From: VRUE01 sp963728365
GTDB taxonomy: Bacteria; Actinomycetota; Thermoleophilia; Solirubrobacterales; 70-9
Length of the DNA: 64,000 bases
NCBI GenBank assembly: GCA_963728365.1
Contig: CAVSJI010000001.1
Coordinates: forward strand, 1,674,001 to 1,738,000
Reading direction: 5' to 3'
The translations under genes were made by a program, and so were the position numbers. Positions 23,010 through 31,465 of the stretch are shown piece after piece. Each line of letters opens with the position of its first letter. Within the stretch, counting starts at the first letter, position 1. The notes under the pieces were generated by a model. The model was not told the DNA's origin and did no database searches. It worked only from the letters and a program-made list of their open reading frames with translations.

Positions 23010-24284
23010 CTAGGGGTAGCCCTCGAGCGCATAGGCGTTGAGGAACTGCCGCCGCCAGAAGTAGGTGCGCTCGACCTCGGTCAGCCGCGCGGCGTCGCAA
23101 GCCTCTCCCCACTGCGCCTCGATCGCCTCGACCTGCAGGTCGACGATCTCGCGCGCCTCAGACTTGCCGAGCAGGTAGGTGCCTGCCGCCTCGACACAGA
23201 CCGCCACCTGACTCATGCGGTTGCCGCTGGGCGCGATCGCCATCGCCTGCGAGGTCTCGCCGCCGCTGCGCGGCGAGGGGCAGATGTCGTAGGCGGGGGT
23301 CAGGGTCAGGGTCCCGCCGTCCCAGAAGGCGGAGTGGTTGCGGGCGTGGTCGTCGGTGTTGCCGGCGAGGATGTTGAAGACGATCCGCCCGAAGAGCTCG
23401 CCCAGGGTCGCCCGCGGCTCGGTGAAGCGCTCGCGGACCAGCTGCGCCAGGTCGGCGTAGCTCGCGTAACGGCCACCGAGGAAGTCGTCGAGCTCGAGCA
23501 TGGTCAGGGCCGAGACCAGCGCCAGCCTGCGCTCGCCTCCGTCCTCGCCGCGGGCGCGGTCGAAGCGCTCGACCAGAAGCACGTCTTTCCCGAGAGCGCT
23601 GGTCAGCTCGACGTGCGCGACCTCGAGTCCGACTCGCCGCGCCAGCTCCATCGCCAGGAACTCGCCCTTGACGACGGCGTAGGTGTCGGTCATCGAGGAG
23701 AACTTGGCGATCAGCTTGCGCTCGCCGTCGGCGAGCAGCGCCTTGGGCCGGGCGCCACCGATCGAGCTGCCGTGCATCAGGGCGCGGTCCAGGCTCGGGG
23801 AAAGCTGCCGACCCTCGTCAACCGTGTCCGCCGCCTCCTGCAACTCCTCGAGCGATGCGCCGTCCTCGCCGCGACTCAGATAGACCTCAGGCGAAGCCTG
23901 GAAATCGAATGCCCCGATCCGGTCGGAACCCGACTCGAGCATGTATGTGAGCGGGTCGAGCACGGCCGGGTCGGCCCCCTCGGCCGCCGATCCGAGCAGG
24001 TGATGCATCACCACCCGCCGACCCCAGGCGTCCGGCATCGCGTCGTCGAGGCACCCGGCCATCGCCATCCCGTCGGGCGGGTGGATAAAGCCCGCTTGCA
24101 GCGGCAGCTCCGGCAGGTAGAGCGGGATCGCCTCCTCGCGGGCGAGGTAGCTGCGACCGTAGTTGAAGTCAACCAGGTCCCCGGCAGCCCAGACCCGCCC
24201 GGCGACCACCGGTTGCGTCGTGCCCGGCAGCCAGACCCAGACGTAGGCCTCGCTCGGGGCGCCTCGCCGCGGCTCAGAACTCAT
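23010..24284 (-). CDS. hipA: HipA-type serine/threonine kinase toxin
   Basis: A 424-aa HipA-family kinase. The HipA N-terminal subdomain includes RVWAAGDLVDFNYGRSYLA. The Gly-rich phosphate loop is MHGSSIGGARPKALL (about 167-181). The catalytic and Mg motifs are VFNILAGNTDDHARNHSAFW (catalytic Asp in DDH, Asn) and LTPAYDICPS. HipA kinases inactivate glutamyl-tRNA synthetase or other targets and induce growth arrest. It overlaps the XRE gene by 11 bp, the classical hipBA order with antitoxin first. ATG 24284 gives a normal family length. Confidence 0.92.
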   Translation of the reverse strand: MSSEPRRGAPSEAYVWVWLPGTTQPVVAGRVWAAGDLVDFNYGRSYLAREEAIPLYLPELPLQAGFIHPPDGMAMAGCLDDAMPDAWGRRVVMHHLLGSAAEGADPAVLDPLTYMLESGSDRIGAFDFQASPEVYLSRGEDGASLEELQEAADTVDEGRQLSPSLDRALMHGSSIGGARPKALLADGERKLIAKFSSMTDTYAVVKGEFLAMELARRVGLEVAHVELTSALGKDVLLVERFDRARGEDGGERRLALVSALTMLELDDFLGGRYASYADLAQLVRERFTEPRATLGELFGRIVFNILAGNTDDHARNHSAFWDGGTLTLTPAYDICPSPRSGGETSQAMAIAPSGNRMSQVAVCVEAAGTYLLGKSEAREIVDLQVEAIEAQWGEACDAARLTEVERTYFWRRQFLNAYALEGYP

Positions 24285-24606
24285 CCTTCAGCTCCTCCGG
24301 GCGGCGACGCACGCTCTCCGGCAGCAGGGCGCTGCGGGCGCGCGCCCGGTCGAGGTCGAGAGCCAGCCGGGAGCGCTCGGCATGGAAGAGCGGCACGCCG
24401 GTGAGGGCGGCGAGCTCGAAGACAGTGCCCAGCGCCACGGTGGCGTCCCCCCTCTCGACCTTGATCAGGGTGCGGGGAGAAATGCCCGCTCGCTCGGCCA
24501 GTTCCCGCTGCGACCAGCGGCGTTCGCGGCGAGCGATCCGAATCTGATCGCCGAGCAGCTGGGCGGCCTCCCGAGCATAGGGAGAGAGGGTGCGAGAACT
24601 GGACAT
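24274..24606 (-). CDS. hipB: HipB-type XRE antitoxin/repressor
   Basis: A 110-aa protein with an XRE helix-turn-helix: LGDQIRIARRERRWSQRELAERAGISPRTLIKVERG in three blocks (about 18-54). This is followed by ALGTVFELAALTGVPLF and a basic, flexible tail that usually contacts HipA. It binds and neutralises HipA and represses its own promoter. Start 24606 lies 16 bases from the inverted repeat 24622-24645, a plausible operator shared with the divergent DtxR gene. Confidence 0.9.
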   Translation of the reverse strand: MSSSRTLSPYAREAAQLLGDQIRIARRERRWSQRELAERAGISPRTLIKVERGDATVALGTVFELAALTGVPLFHAERSRLALDLDRARARSALLPESVRRRPEELKDEF

Positions 24607-24621
24607 AACGATGTAGGTTAG

Positions 24622-24645
24622 TGCATCTAAAAGCCATTGGATGCA
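24622..24645 (-). promoter_or_regulatory. hipBA operator candidate
   Basis: TGCATC (24622-24627) and GATGCA (24640-24645) form a 6-bp dyad with a 12-nt spacer. Related direct repeats of the form AAGCCAYTSRATGC start at 24631 and 24661. All lie in the AT-rich divergent promoter region between hipB and the DtxR gene. Confidence 0.5.
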
Positions 24646-24720
24646 TTTTCGTTCACTTTTAAGCCACTCAATGCTCCGGTAGTATCAAAGTCCCCGTCAC
24701 TCGACTTCGAAGGAGCGCCC

Positions 24721-25437
24721 TTGTCGCCGGAGACCGCGACCGTCGCCGAGCAGGAGTACCTGGAGATCATGTTCTGGCTGGAGGAGGCCGGGCTGCCGAT
24801 GACAGGGGCCAACATCGCCCGCGCGATGCAGCTCTCGCCGCCGACCGTGCACGAGATGATCGGCCGGCTCGTCGACGACGGCTACGTCGAGCGCCAGGCC
24901 GACAAGTCGCTCGACTTCACCGCTTCGGGGCGCGACCACGCCAGCCACATCGTTCGCCGCCACCGGATGATCGAGCGCTTCCTCACCGACGTGCTCGGCA
25001 TCCCCTGGGACGAGGTGCACGAGGAGGCGGAGCGGATCGAGCACGCGATGTCGCCGGTGCTCGAGGAGCGGATGCGGGCGGCGATCGGCGGCGCGACCAC
25101 CTGCCCCCATGGACACCCGATCATCGAGGGGGTGCGCGAGCCGGGCGCCCTGCTCGCCGACGTCGAGCCGGGCGCCGGCGTCCACGTGCTGCGCTTCGAG
25201 AACGAGGCCGAGGAGCTGCTCCACTACCTCAAGGACGCCGGCCTTTACCCGGGCCTCGAGGGCACCGTCGAGAGCTCCGGTGAGGAGGGCGTGACGATCG
25301 TCTCAGGCGAGGGCAGCCACCGCGTCTCGCGCAGTGTCGCCGAGACCGTCTCGGTCCGCGCCGACCCGGCGCCGCCACCGCGGGCGACGATCCCCGAGCA
25401 GCTCGTGCTCTCCAGCGGCGACCGCTACGGCCGCTGA
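24721..25437 (+). CDS. DtxR/IdeR/MntR-family metal-dependent repressor
   Basis: About 238 aa. The N-terminal winged helix runs QEYLEIMFWLEEAG...MTGANIARAMQLSPPTVHEMIGRLVDDGYVER (about 11-60). The dimerisation and metal-binding domain includes DHASHIVRRHRMIERFLTDVLG, VHEEAERIEHAMSP and CPHGHPI, all conserved metal-ligand regions. A C-terminal SH3/FeoA-like domain begins near 160. TTG 24721 is preferred because AAGGAG lies 5 nt upstream and the upstream Met (24637) lies inside the promoter region. It likely represses iron or manganese genes; none are adjacent. Confidence 0.88.
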   Translation: MSPETATVAEQEYLEIMFWLEEAGLPMTGANIARAMQLSPPTVHEMIGRLVDDGYVERQADKSLDFTASGRDHASHIVRRHRMIERFLTDVLGIPWDEVHEEAERIEHAMSPVLEERMRAAIGGATTCPHGHPIIEGVREPGALLADVEPGAGVHVLRFENEAEELLHYLKDAGLYPGLEGTVESSGEEGVTIVSGEGSHRVSRSVAETVSVRADPAPPPRATIPEQLVLSSGDRYGR

Positions 25438-25445
25438 ACCGACGC

Positions 25446-26729
25446 CTAGAAGGCGCCGGTTCCGTTCGGTGTGCCGTTGCCGGTCGGGCCGTTGTACCAG
25501 CCGCCGGCATTCAGTTCGAGAGCATTCGTCCAGCTGCTCAAGCTGTAGGCGGCGTTGCAGAGATACGACGTGCCGCAACGATGCGAGTTGAGGTCGGTGC
25601 CTTCGCTCACTCGGTGCAGCGCGGAGCTGCCGTACAGCGACTGCGCCGTCGCGGTCGAGGCGTTCCCCGCCAGCGCATACACCGAGGCGATGATCGGCGA
25701 GGAGACACTCGTCCCACCGAAGACCAGCCAGCCGGGCTCGCCGTAGCTGTCGTACACCGCCACCCCGGTGTTCGGGTTGGCGACGGCCGCCACGTCGGCG
25801 ACGGTGCGCCCCGAGCACTGCGAGGTGACCGGCTGCCAGCCGGGGTTGGGCTCCACGGCCGAGCAGCCGGCGCCGCTGCCCGACCACACGGTCTCGCCCC
25901 AGCCGCTGGCGATCGAGCCCTTCAGCGTCGTGCCGCCGACCGCGACCACGTCGGGGGAGGCGGCCGGGTACTCGGCTCCGTAGCCACCATCGCCGGAGCT
26001 GACGGTCACCACGGTGCCGGGATGGTCGTAGTAGGAGTCATAGGTCGTCTCGCTGAGGAACTCCCCTGCGCCGTAGCTGTTGGAGACGACGTCGGCGTGT
26101 TCGGCCGCGTAGCCCGCTGCCGTGGCCAGGTTCGCCATGCTGTTGCTGGTCGCCTCGACCAGCAGGATGTTGCAGTTCGGGCAGATCGCCGAGACCATGT
26201 CGAGGTCGAGCGAGATCTCCTCGGACCAGGAGGTGCTGCCAGAGGGATAGTTCGCGTGGCCCGTCTGGTCGACCTTGGCGAAGCAGCCGTTTTCGGTCGT
26301 GCAGGGGCCCAGCCCGAATTTCGCGCGGTAGACCGCCAGGTCGCTTTCGGCGTTGGGATCGTCGTAGGCGTCGACGATCGCGACGGTCTGGCCGGCACCG
26401 CCTTCGGCGCTGGCTTCGTTCAGGCCGTAGGCCGAACGGAGTTCAGCCGGGAAGTAGCCCGGGAAGGGTTCTTCCTGCTTCGGCTTTCCTCCACCGGGGC
26501 CTTTGCCGGGCTTGGATCCCTGACCGTGCGAACCCTCCCAGTTGGCGGCCGGGTTGAGGAGGCGAATCGAGCTGCAGCCGGCGAGACCCGCCGGAAGCGC
26601 GTGAGAGCACACCGGCGCATACTCGGCAGAGCTGCCGGCGGCGCCGGCCGAGCCGGTCGCGAGCGCGACCGATGCGAGCGCGACCAGCGTCGCGAGCCCG
26701 AGCCTGAGTTGGAACTTGCGCGTCTTCAC
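25446..26729 (-). CDS. Secreted sedolisin-type (S53/S8-like) serine peptidase
   Basis: A 427-aa protein with a Sec signal peptide (LGLATLVALASVALATGSAGA, cleaved after AGA). The catalytic domain begins with YGLNEASAEGGAGQTVAIVDAYDDPN. The sedolisin Glu/Asp pair is in SWSEEISLDLDMVSA (about 165-180), and the nucleophile Ser is in VFGGTSVSSPIIASV. The Gly/Lys-rich linker before the domain (GSKPGKGPGGGKPKQ) looks like a short propeptide remnant, not the large activation domain of kumamolisin. It is exported; the substrate is unknown. Confidence 0.87.
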   Translation of the reverse strand: MKTRKFQLRLGLATLVALASVALATGSAGAAGSSAEYAPVCSHALPAGLAGCSSIRLLNPAANWEGSHGQGSKPGKGPGGGKPKQEEPFPGYFPAELRSAYGLNEASAEGGAGQTVAIVDAYDDPNAESDLAVYRAKFGLGPCTTENGCFAKVDQTGHANYPSGSTSWSEEISLDLDMVSAICPNCNILLVEATSNSMANLATAAGYAAEHADVVSNSYGAGEFLSETTYDSYYDHPGTVVTVSSGDGGYGAEYPAASPDVVAVGGTTLKGSIASGWGETVWSGSGAGCSAVEPNPGWQPVTSQCSGRTVADVAAVANPNTGVAVYDSYGEPGWLVFGGTSVSSPIIASVYALAGNASTATAQSLYGSSALHRVSEGTDLNSHRCGTSYLCNAAYSLSSWTNALELNAGGWYNGPTGNGTPNGTGAF

Positions 26730-26857
26730 CTTGCGAGCCTCCCGTCGTCCTCCGAATTAACGGGGGAATCCTAGACGGAATTCCGGCACCGGTGTGGAAA
26801 ACCGACCCAAACGACCGCTCGGAGATTCCTACAGAGCATCGCAGCCCAAGCCGGTGC

Positions 26858-27961
26858 TCAGGCGGGAGAGCCAGCGCGGATGCGGTCGAGCGCCCGGGCG
26901 ATGCGCGCCACGCCCTCGGAGATCCGCTCCGGAGGGACGCTGGCGAAGGAGAGGCGCAGGCTGTTCTCGCCGCCCTCGATCATGAAGTCGGGGCCCGCGA
27001 CGAAGGCGACGCCCTCGCCCTTGGCCTCGGCGAGCAGGGCCGCGGTGTCGGTGCCCTCGGCGAGGTCGAGCCAGAGGAAGTAACCGCCGCCGGGGACGAC
27101 GAACTCGGCCTCCGGAAGCTGCTCGCGAAGCGCCTCGACCAGGGCGTCGCGGCGGTCGCGCAGCGCGCCCTGGACGAAGGCGATGTTGCGGTCCAGGCCG
27201 CCCGACCTGCAGAGCTCGAGCACAACCGCCTCGGCCAGCATGTTGGGCGAGATGTAGGTCTCGTTGGCGCGCTTGGCCAGCTTCGCGATCTCCCCGGCCG
27301 GCCCGGCCAGGTAGCCGACCCGCACGCCGGGGCTGACCGTCTTGGAGAAGGACGAGGCGTGGACGACCCGATCGGCTCGGTCCATCGAGAGCATCGTCTG
27401 CAGCGCCTCGCCCTCGAAGGGCAACTCGCGGTAGGGGTCGTCCTCGAAGATCCAGAAGCCGTGCTCGGCGGCGAGCTCGACCAGCCGCACCCGCTTCTCG
27501 GCGGAGAGCGTGCAGCCAGCCGGGTTGTGGAAGTTGGGGATCACGTGGGCGAGCTTGACCGGGCCCTCGGCGAGCGCCGCCTCGACCTGGCCGAGGTCGA
27601 GGCCATCGGCCTCGAGCCGCACCGGGACCAGCTCCACCCCAAGCCGTTGCAGCATCAGCAACGTGCGGTCGTAGGTCGGCTGCTCGACGATCACCCGGTC
27701 GCCCGGCTCAAGCAGGTGCTCGAAGAGCATCGCCCCCGCCTCCAGCGACCCGTTGGCGGCCATCACCTCGCCCGCGTCGAGCCCGCCGTGGCGCTCGGCG
27801 ATCCACTCGCAGAGACCCGGATGGCCGATCCCGGTGCCGTAGGAGAGCGCCCGTTCCCAGTCCTGAGCGAGGGCGGCGGCGGCGGCCTCGGCCACCGCCT
27901 CGCGCGGCAGGATGTCGGCGCTCGGCGCTCCGCGGGCAAACGAAATCGTGTCAGCAGCCAT
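26858..27961 (-). CDS. PLP-dependent aminotransferase, class I/II (2-aminoadipate-type)
   Basis: A 367-aa fold-type I enzyme without the N-terminal GntR domain of MocR regulators. The substrate-entry motif SYGTGIGHPGLCEWIAERHG (about 40-59), the phosphate/ring motifs NGSLEAG and PNFHNPAGCTLS, and the Schiff-base Lys in SSFSKTVSPGVRVGYLAG (about 205) are all present. It resembles LysN/aromatic aminotransferases. Substrate is not deducible. It is followed downstream by the sedolisin gene across a 128-base gap without a clear feature. Confidence 0.87.
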   Translation of the reverse strand: MAADTISFARGAPSADILPREAVAEAAAAALAQDWERALSYGTGIGHPGLCEWIAERHGGLDAGEVMAANGSLEAGAMLFEHLLEPGDRVIVEQPTYDRTLLMLQRLGVELVPVRLEADGLDLGQVEAALAEGPVKLAHVIPNFHNPAGCTLSAEKRVRLVELAAEHGFWIFEDDPYRELPFEGEALQTMLSMDRADRVVHASSFSKTVSPGVRVGYLAGPAGEIAKLAKRANETYISPNMLAEAVVLELCRSGGLDRNIAFVQGALRDRRDALVEALREQLPEAEFVVPGGGYFLWLDLAEGTDTAALLAEAKGEGVAFVAGPDFMIEGGENSLRLSFASVPPERISEGVARIARALDRIRAGSPA

Positions 27962-28001
27962 ACGTCCCCGACCCTAGCAACGCCCGCACCGCACCGACCT
28001 C

Positions 28002-28050
28002 GTTCCGGTGCGCCTTATCTCCTCTATTGCCGGAAAAGGCGCACCGGAAC
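28002..28050. repeat. Hairpin with GGTGCGCCTT arms (family IV copy 2)
   Basis: GTTCCGGTGCGCCTT (28002-28016) and AAGGCGCACCGGAAC (28036-28050) form a perfect 15-bp stem with a 19-nt loop, between the aminotransferase start and the M48 gene end. The arms match the hairpin at 3636-3684. Confidence 0.65.
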
Positions 28051-28065
28051 CGCCCGCCTCCCGCC

Positions 28066-29286
28066 TCAGGGTCGGTGAGCCCGTTCCCAGGCGTAGGTCA
28101 TTCCGAGCCTCTGCATGATCGTCGGATGGGTGCCGTAAAGGAGCTGACTCCAGCCCGGCGGGTCGGGAGAGCCATGGCTGGTGGTGCCGAGGCGGCGGAA
28201 GGCGGCGCGAGCGGCCGCCGGCTCGCGGGTCGCTTCCAGCGCCGACCAGTCGGCCGAGGCCTCGACCCGGCGACTGACCGCGTTGAACGCGGGCGTCGCG
28301 ATCAGCTGCAGACCGATGAGGACGAGCAGCGCGACCGGCACCGCCTCGGGCCGGGCCAGCCCGCCGCGGCGCCGGGTGAGCAGCTCGATCAGGCCGGTCG
28401 CCGGCAGCAGGAAGAGCGCCAGCCAGCCGATCTGCTTGAGCGGGTCGCGGTGCGCAAGGTGGGCGACCTCGTGGGCGAGCACGGTGCGGATCTCGGCGCG
28501 GCGGAAGCGGCCGCCGAGCAGCGTGTTCCAGAGGACGACGGTCCTGGTCGGCCCGAGGCCGGTCGCCTCGGCGTTGGGCGCGGTGGTGAAGCGATCGACG
28601 TCCTCGACCACGAAGCGGGTGCCCTCGACGCCCTCCCTGCGCTCGAGCGCCCGCGCGTCGGCGCGCAGGGCCGGGGCCTTCAACGGCGAGGTGTTCGGAA
28701 TCAGGTAAGGGCTGACAAACGCGAAGAGCAGGGCCAAGGCAACGAAGGCCGGGGCGGCGGCGAGCCACCACCAGCGGCCCAGCCAGCCCGCCAACCCCAT
28801 CGCGATCGCCAGCGCCGCGGCGATGAAGAGAAAGGTGCCGCCGAGGCTGAGGAAGCTCGCGACGACCCAGCCCAGATAACTCTGGTGAGAGACCTCGTGG
28901 CCGCGCTCCCACCAGACCGCCGCCAGGCCGAACGGCAGCTCCGCCAGCCAGACCACGGCGAAGCCGAGCATGCCGAGCATCATTCCGGTGCCAACGCGGC
29001 CGGCCGCCGACTCGCTCATCAGCCGATGCCCGCGGCGCGCGTAGACCGCCAGCACGGCGACCAGCACGACCACCGCGAGCAGGCCATCGACTACCAGGAA
29101 GCGTTCGTAGGAGGCGCTGCTGCGCAGGAACGAGTCGCTGAAGAAGCGCTGCGGGGAGAGCGACGGCCCGGCGGGCACCGAGGCGGTGGCGTGCCAGAGC
29201 GCGTAAGCCGCGACGAGCCAGAGGGCGATGCCCGCGGTCAGGGCCAGGGCGAGCGGCCGGGAGGGACGGGGTGCGAGCCGGCTCAA
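28066..29286 (-). CDS. M48-family membrane zinc endopeptidase
   Basis: About 406 aa with several TM segments in the first 200 residues. It then has the zinc motif in RTVLAHEVAHLAHRDPL (HExxH, about 285) and the third ligand in SRRVEASADWSALEATRE, the CAAX prenyl protease 1/HtpX pattern. It probably degrades or processes membrane proteins on the cytoplasmic side. Start is uncertain: TTG 29286 gives a 4-bp TTGA overlap with the DUF4389 gene, and no ATG fits upstream of the first TM segment. Confidence 0.82.
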   Translation of the reverse strand: MSRLAPRPSRPLALALTAGIALWLVAAYALWHATASVPAGPSLSPQRFFSDSFLRSSASYERFLVVDGLLAVVVLVAVLAVYARRGHRLMSESAAGRVGTGMMLGMLGFAVVWLAELPFGLAAVWWERGHEVSHQSYLGWVVASFLSLGGTFLFIAAALAIAMGLAGWLGRWWWLAAAPAFVALALLFAFVSPYLIPNTSPLKAPALRADARALERREGVEGTRFVVEDVDRFTTAPNAEATGLGPTRTVVLWNTLLGGRFRRAEIRTVLAHEVAHLAHRDPLKQIGWLALFLLPATGLIELLTRRRGGLARPEAVPVALLVLIGLQLIATPAFNAVSRRVEASADWSALEATREPAAARAAFRRLGTTSHGSPDPPGWSQLLYGTHPTIMQRLGMTYAWERAHRP

Positions 29287-30536
29287 GCGGGCGCGAGCGA
29301 GGGCGCCGCCCCGGAGCCGCTGAAGCGCGCGGGCCCGCTGTACGGATAGACGCCGGTGACGAGATAGAGATAGGCGTAGGCCTGGGCGTGGTAGCGCAAG
29401 CCGAGTGCGCCGGCGTTGCGCAAGCCGAGCGGCATGCGACCGGTGAACAGCGAAGCGAACCAGCCGAGCAGGGCGATCAGGGCGAGCAGCGTTCCGTAGG
29501 CGCCGGCGATGAGCAGCGCGGGCACCGCCAGCACGATGCGGAAGCCAACCGTCCAGCGATTCTGGGGCAGGCGCTCGGCGATCTGGACTTCGACCGGATA
29601 GCTCCCCTCGGCGCCGGTGAAGCCCGGGAACGGGTTGCCGACGAGGTAAAGGAACGCGTAGACGTGGATCGAGTACCTGATGAATCGCGCCAGGAACCGG
29701 TGCAGTCCCTGGGGCGAGGTGCCGGTGAACAGGGTCGCGAACCAGTTGCCGATCGCCGCGAGGAGGGCGACGATCCCCCACAGGGCCAGCCAGACCAGGT
29801 GCGGGATCGCAAGCAGCAACCGGAAGAAGACGGTGAGCCGGTTGCGCACCAGATCGTCGGTCGTCTCCAGCATCACCGGGTCGTCGCGGACGGGGAGCGG
29901 GCCGATCGCGGTCAGCGGGTCGCTTGAGGGGTAGCGGTCGGTGAGCAGCAGCATGTAGGCCGAGCCCTGGGCGGCATAGGACAGCCCGTACGCAACGAGG
30001 TCGCGCAGGCCACGCGGCATGCGCCCCCGGATCACACCGACGAACCAGCCGAGGAACGCGGCGACAAATACGAGGCCGACGCCACCCTCGTTGTAGTAGC
30101 CGTATCCGCCGCTGTTGCTGAAGAAGGCGCCGAGCAGGATCAGCACCGGGACGGCGAGCACGATGCGGAAGCCGACGGTCCAACGGTTCTGGCGGGCGGG
30201 GGGGTCGATCTCGATGTCGATCGGATAGCCCGGCTTGCCGTCGAAGCGCGGCAGCGGCTCGGCGCCGAGGAAGACGTACGCGTGGACGTGGACGGTGTAC
30301 CGCACGAAGCGCGCCAGGAACCCGTGCAGCGACGCCGGCGAGCTGCCCTGGATCAGGGTCGCGAACCAGTTGACGATCACTACGAAAAACGCGGCCACCG
30401 CCCAGAGCGAGAGCCAGAGCAGGAAGGGCAGAGCGAACCAGAAGCGGAAGAGGACGCTGCCGTGCCCGCGCCGCAGGTCATCGGTGACCGTCAGGCGCAC
30501 AGAACGCTCGCTCGCGGCGGTTATCCCCAACTCCAC
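29283..30536 (-). CDS. DUF4389 membrane protein, internally duplicated
   Basis: A 417-aa integral membrane protein. Two blocks repeat with high identity: NWFATLIQGSSPASLHGFLARF (about 57-78) against NWFATLFTGTSPQGLHRFLARF (about 260-281). Each is followed by RYTVHVHAYVF or RYSIHVYAFLY and by a QNRWTVGFRIVLAVP block. DUF4389 has no known function. It precedes and overlaps the M48 protease gene, so a joint membrane role is plausible but unproven. The listed GTG 30536 start has no obvious Shine-Dalgarno; a start a few codons later is possible. Confidence 0.78.
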   Translation of the reverse strand: MELGITAASERSVRLTVTDDLRRGHGSVLFRFWFALPFLLWLSLWAVAAFFVVIVNWFATLIQGSSPASLHGFLARFVRYTVHVHAYVFLGAEPLPRFDGKPGYPIDIEIDPPARQNRWTVGFRIVLAVPVLILLGAFFSNSGGYGYYNEGGVGLVFVAAFLGWFVGVIRGRMPRGLRDLVAYGLSYAAQGSAYMLLLTDRYPSSDPLTAIGPLPVRDDPVMLETTDDLVRNRLTVFFRLLLAIPHLVWLALWGIVALLAAIGNWFATLFTGTSPQGLHRFLARFIRYSIHVYAFLYLVGNPFPGFTGAEGSYPVEVQIAERLPQNRWTVGFRIVLAVPALLIAGAYGTLLALIALLGWFASLFTGRMPLGLRNAGALGLRYHAQAYAYLYLVTGVYPYSGPARFSGSGAAPSLAPA

Positions 30537-30592
30537 GGGATCAGTTAGTAACCGACGCCCCGGACGACGTCAAGCCAAATGCTCGGAGCCGC

Positions 30593-31465
30593 TCAGCCGC
30601 GCAAGACTTCGACGGCGATCTTCGCCGCCTCGGTCGGGCTTTCGCCGACTCGCACGCCCTTCGCTTCGAGCGCGTCCTTCTTCGCCTGGGCGGTGCCCGA
30701 GGAGCCGGAGATGATCGCACCGGCGTGGCCCATCTGCTTGCCGGGAGGGGCGGTGAAGCCGGCGATATAGGCGACCACCGGCTTGGAGATCTCGGCGGCG
30801 ATGAACTCGGCGGCACGCTCCTCGGCGTCGCCGCCGATCTCGCCGACCATCACGATCAGCTCGGTCTCGGGGTCGGCCTCATACAGCTCGAGGATGTCGA
30901 TGAAGTCCGAGCCGATGATCGGGTCGCCGCCGATCCCGACGATCGAGGAGTTGCCGGTACCCGCCTGCTTCAACTCGTTGCCGATCTGGTAAGTGAGCGT
31001 CCCCGACTTGGAGACGACGCCGATCGGGCCCGGGTCGAAGAACTGAGCCGGGATGATGCCGACGTTGGCCTTGCCGGGCGATAGCACGCCGGGGCAGTTC
31101 GGCCCGATCAGCCGCACCCCGGCCTGCTTCGCCTTCCAGTAGGTCTTCAGCATGTCGAGCACCGGGATCCCCTCGGTGATCGCGATCACCGTCTCGACGC
31201 CGGACTCGATCGCCTCGTCGATCGCCGGCGCCGCGAAGCGCGCCGGGACGAAGATCATCGAAGTGTTGGCGCCGTGCTCCTCGACCGCTTCTTTTATCGA
31301 GTCGAAGATCGGCACGCCCTCCACGTCCTGGCCGCCCTTGCCCGGCGTCACGCCGGCTGCGAGGTAGGTCCCGTAGGCCTGGTTGCGCAGCCCGTGGAAG
31401 GAGCCCTCGCGGCCGGTTAGGCCGGAGACGACCAGCCTCGTCTCTTCGCCGACGATGATCGACAT
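30593..31465 (-). CDS. sucD: Succinate-CoA ligase, alpha subunit
   Basis: A 290-aa alpha subunit of the TCA-cycle enzyme converting succinyl-CoA to succinate with NTP formation. GLTGREGSFHGLRNQAYGT begins the CoA-binding domain. IFVPARFAAPAIDEAI and LIGPNCPGVLSPGKANVGI follow, and the phosphorylated active-site His is in KQMGHAGAIISGSSG (about 246). The ATG overlaps the sucC stop by 1 base, the standard sucCD operon. Length is normal. Confidence 0.97.
   Translation of the reverse strand: MSIIVGEETRLVVSGLTGREGSFHGLRNQAYGTYLAAGVTPGKGGQDVEGVPIFDSIKEAVEEHGANTSMIFVPARFAAPAIDEAIESGVETVIAITEGIPVLDMLKTYWKAKQAGVRLIGPNCPGVLSPGKANVGIIPAQFFDPGPIGVVSKSGTLTYQIGNELKQAGTGNSSIVGIGGDPIIGSDFIDILELYEADPETELIVMVGEIGGDAEERAAEFIAAEISKPVVAYIAGFTAPPGKQMGHAGAIISGSSGTAQAKKDALEAKGVRVGESPTEAAKIAVEVLRG

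Noticed and set aside
29287..30183. N-terminal extension of the M48 protease frame
   Set aside because: Overlaps the DUF4389 gene in another frame and is Arg/Pro-rich nonsense.
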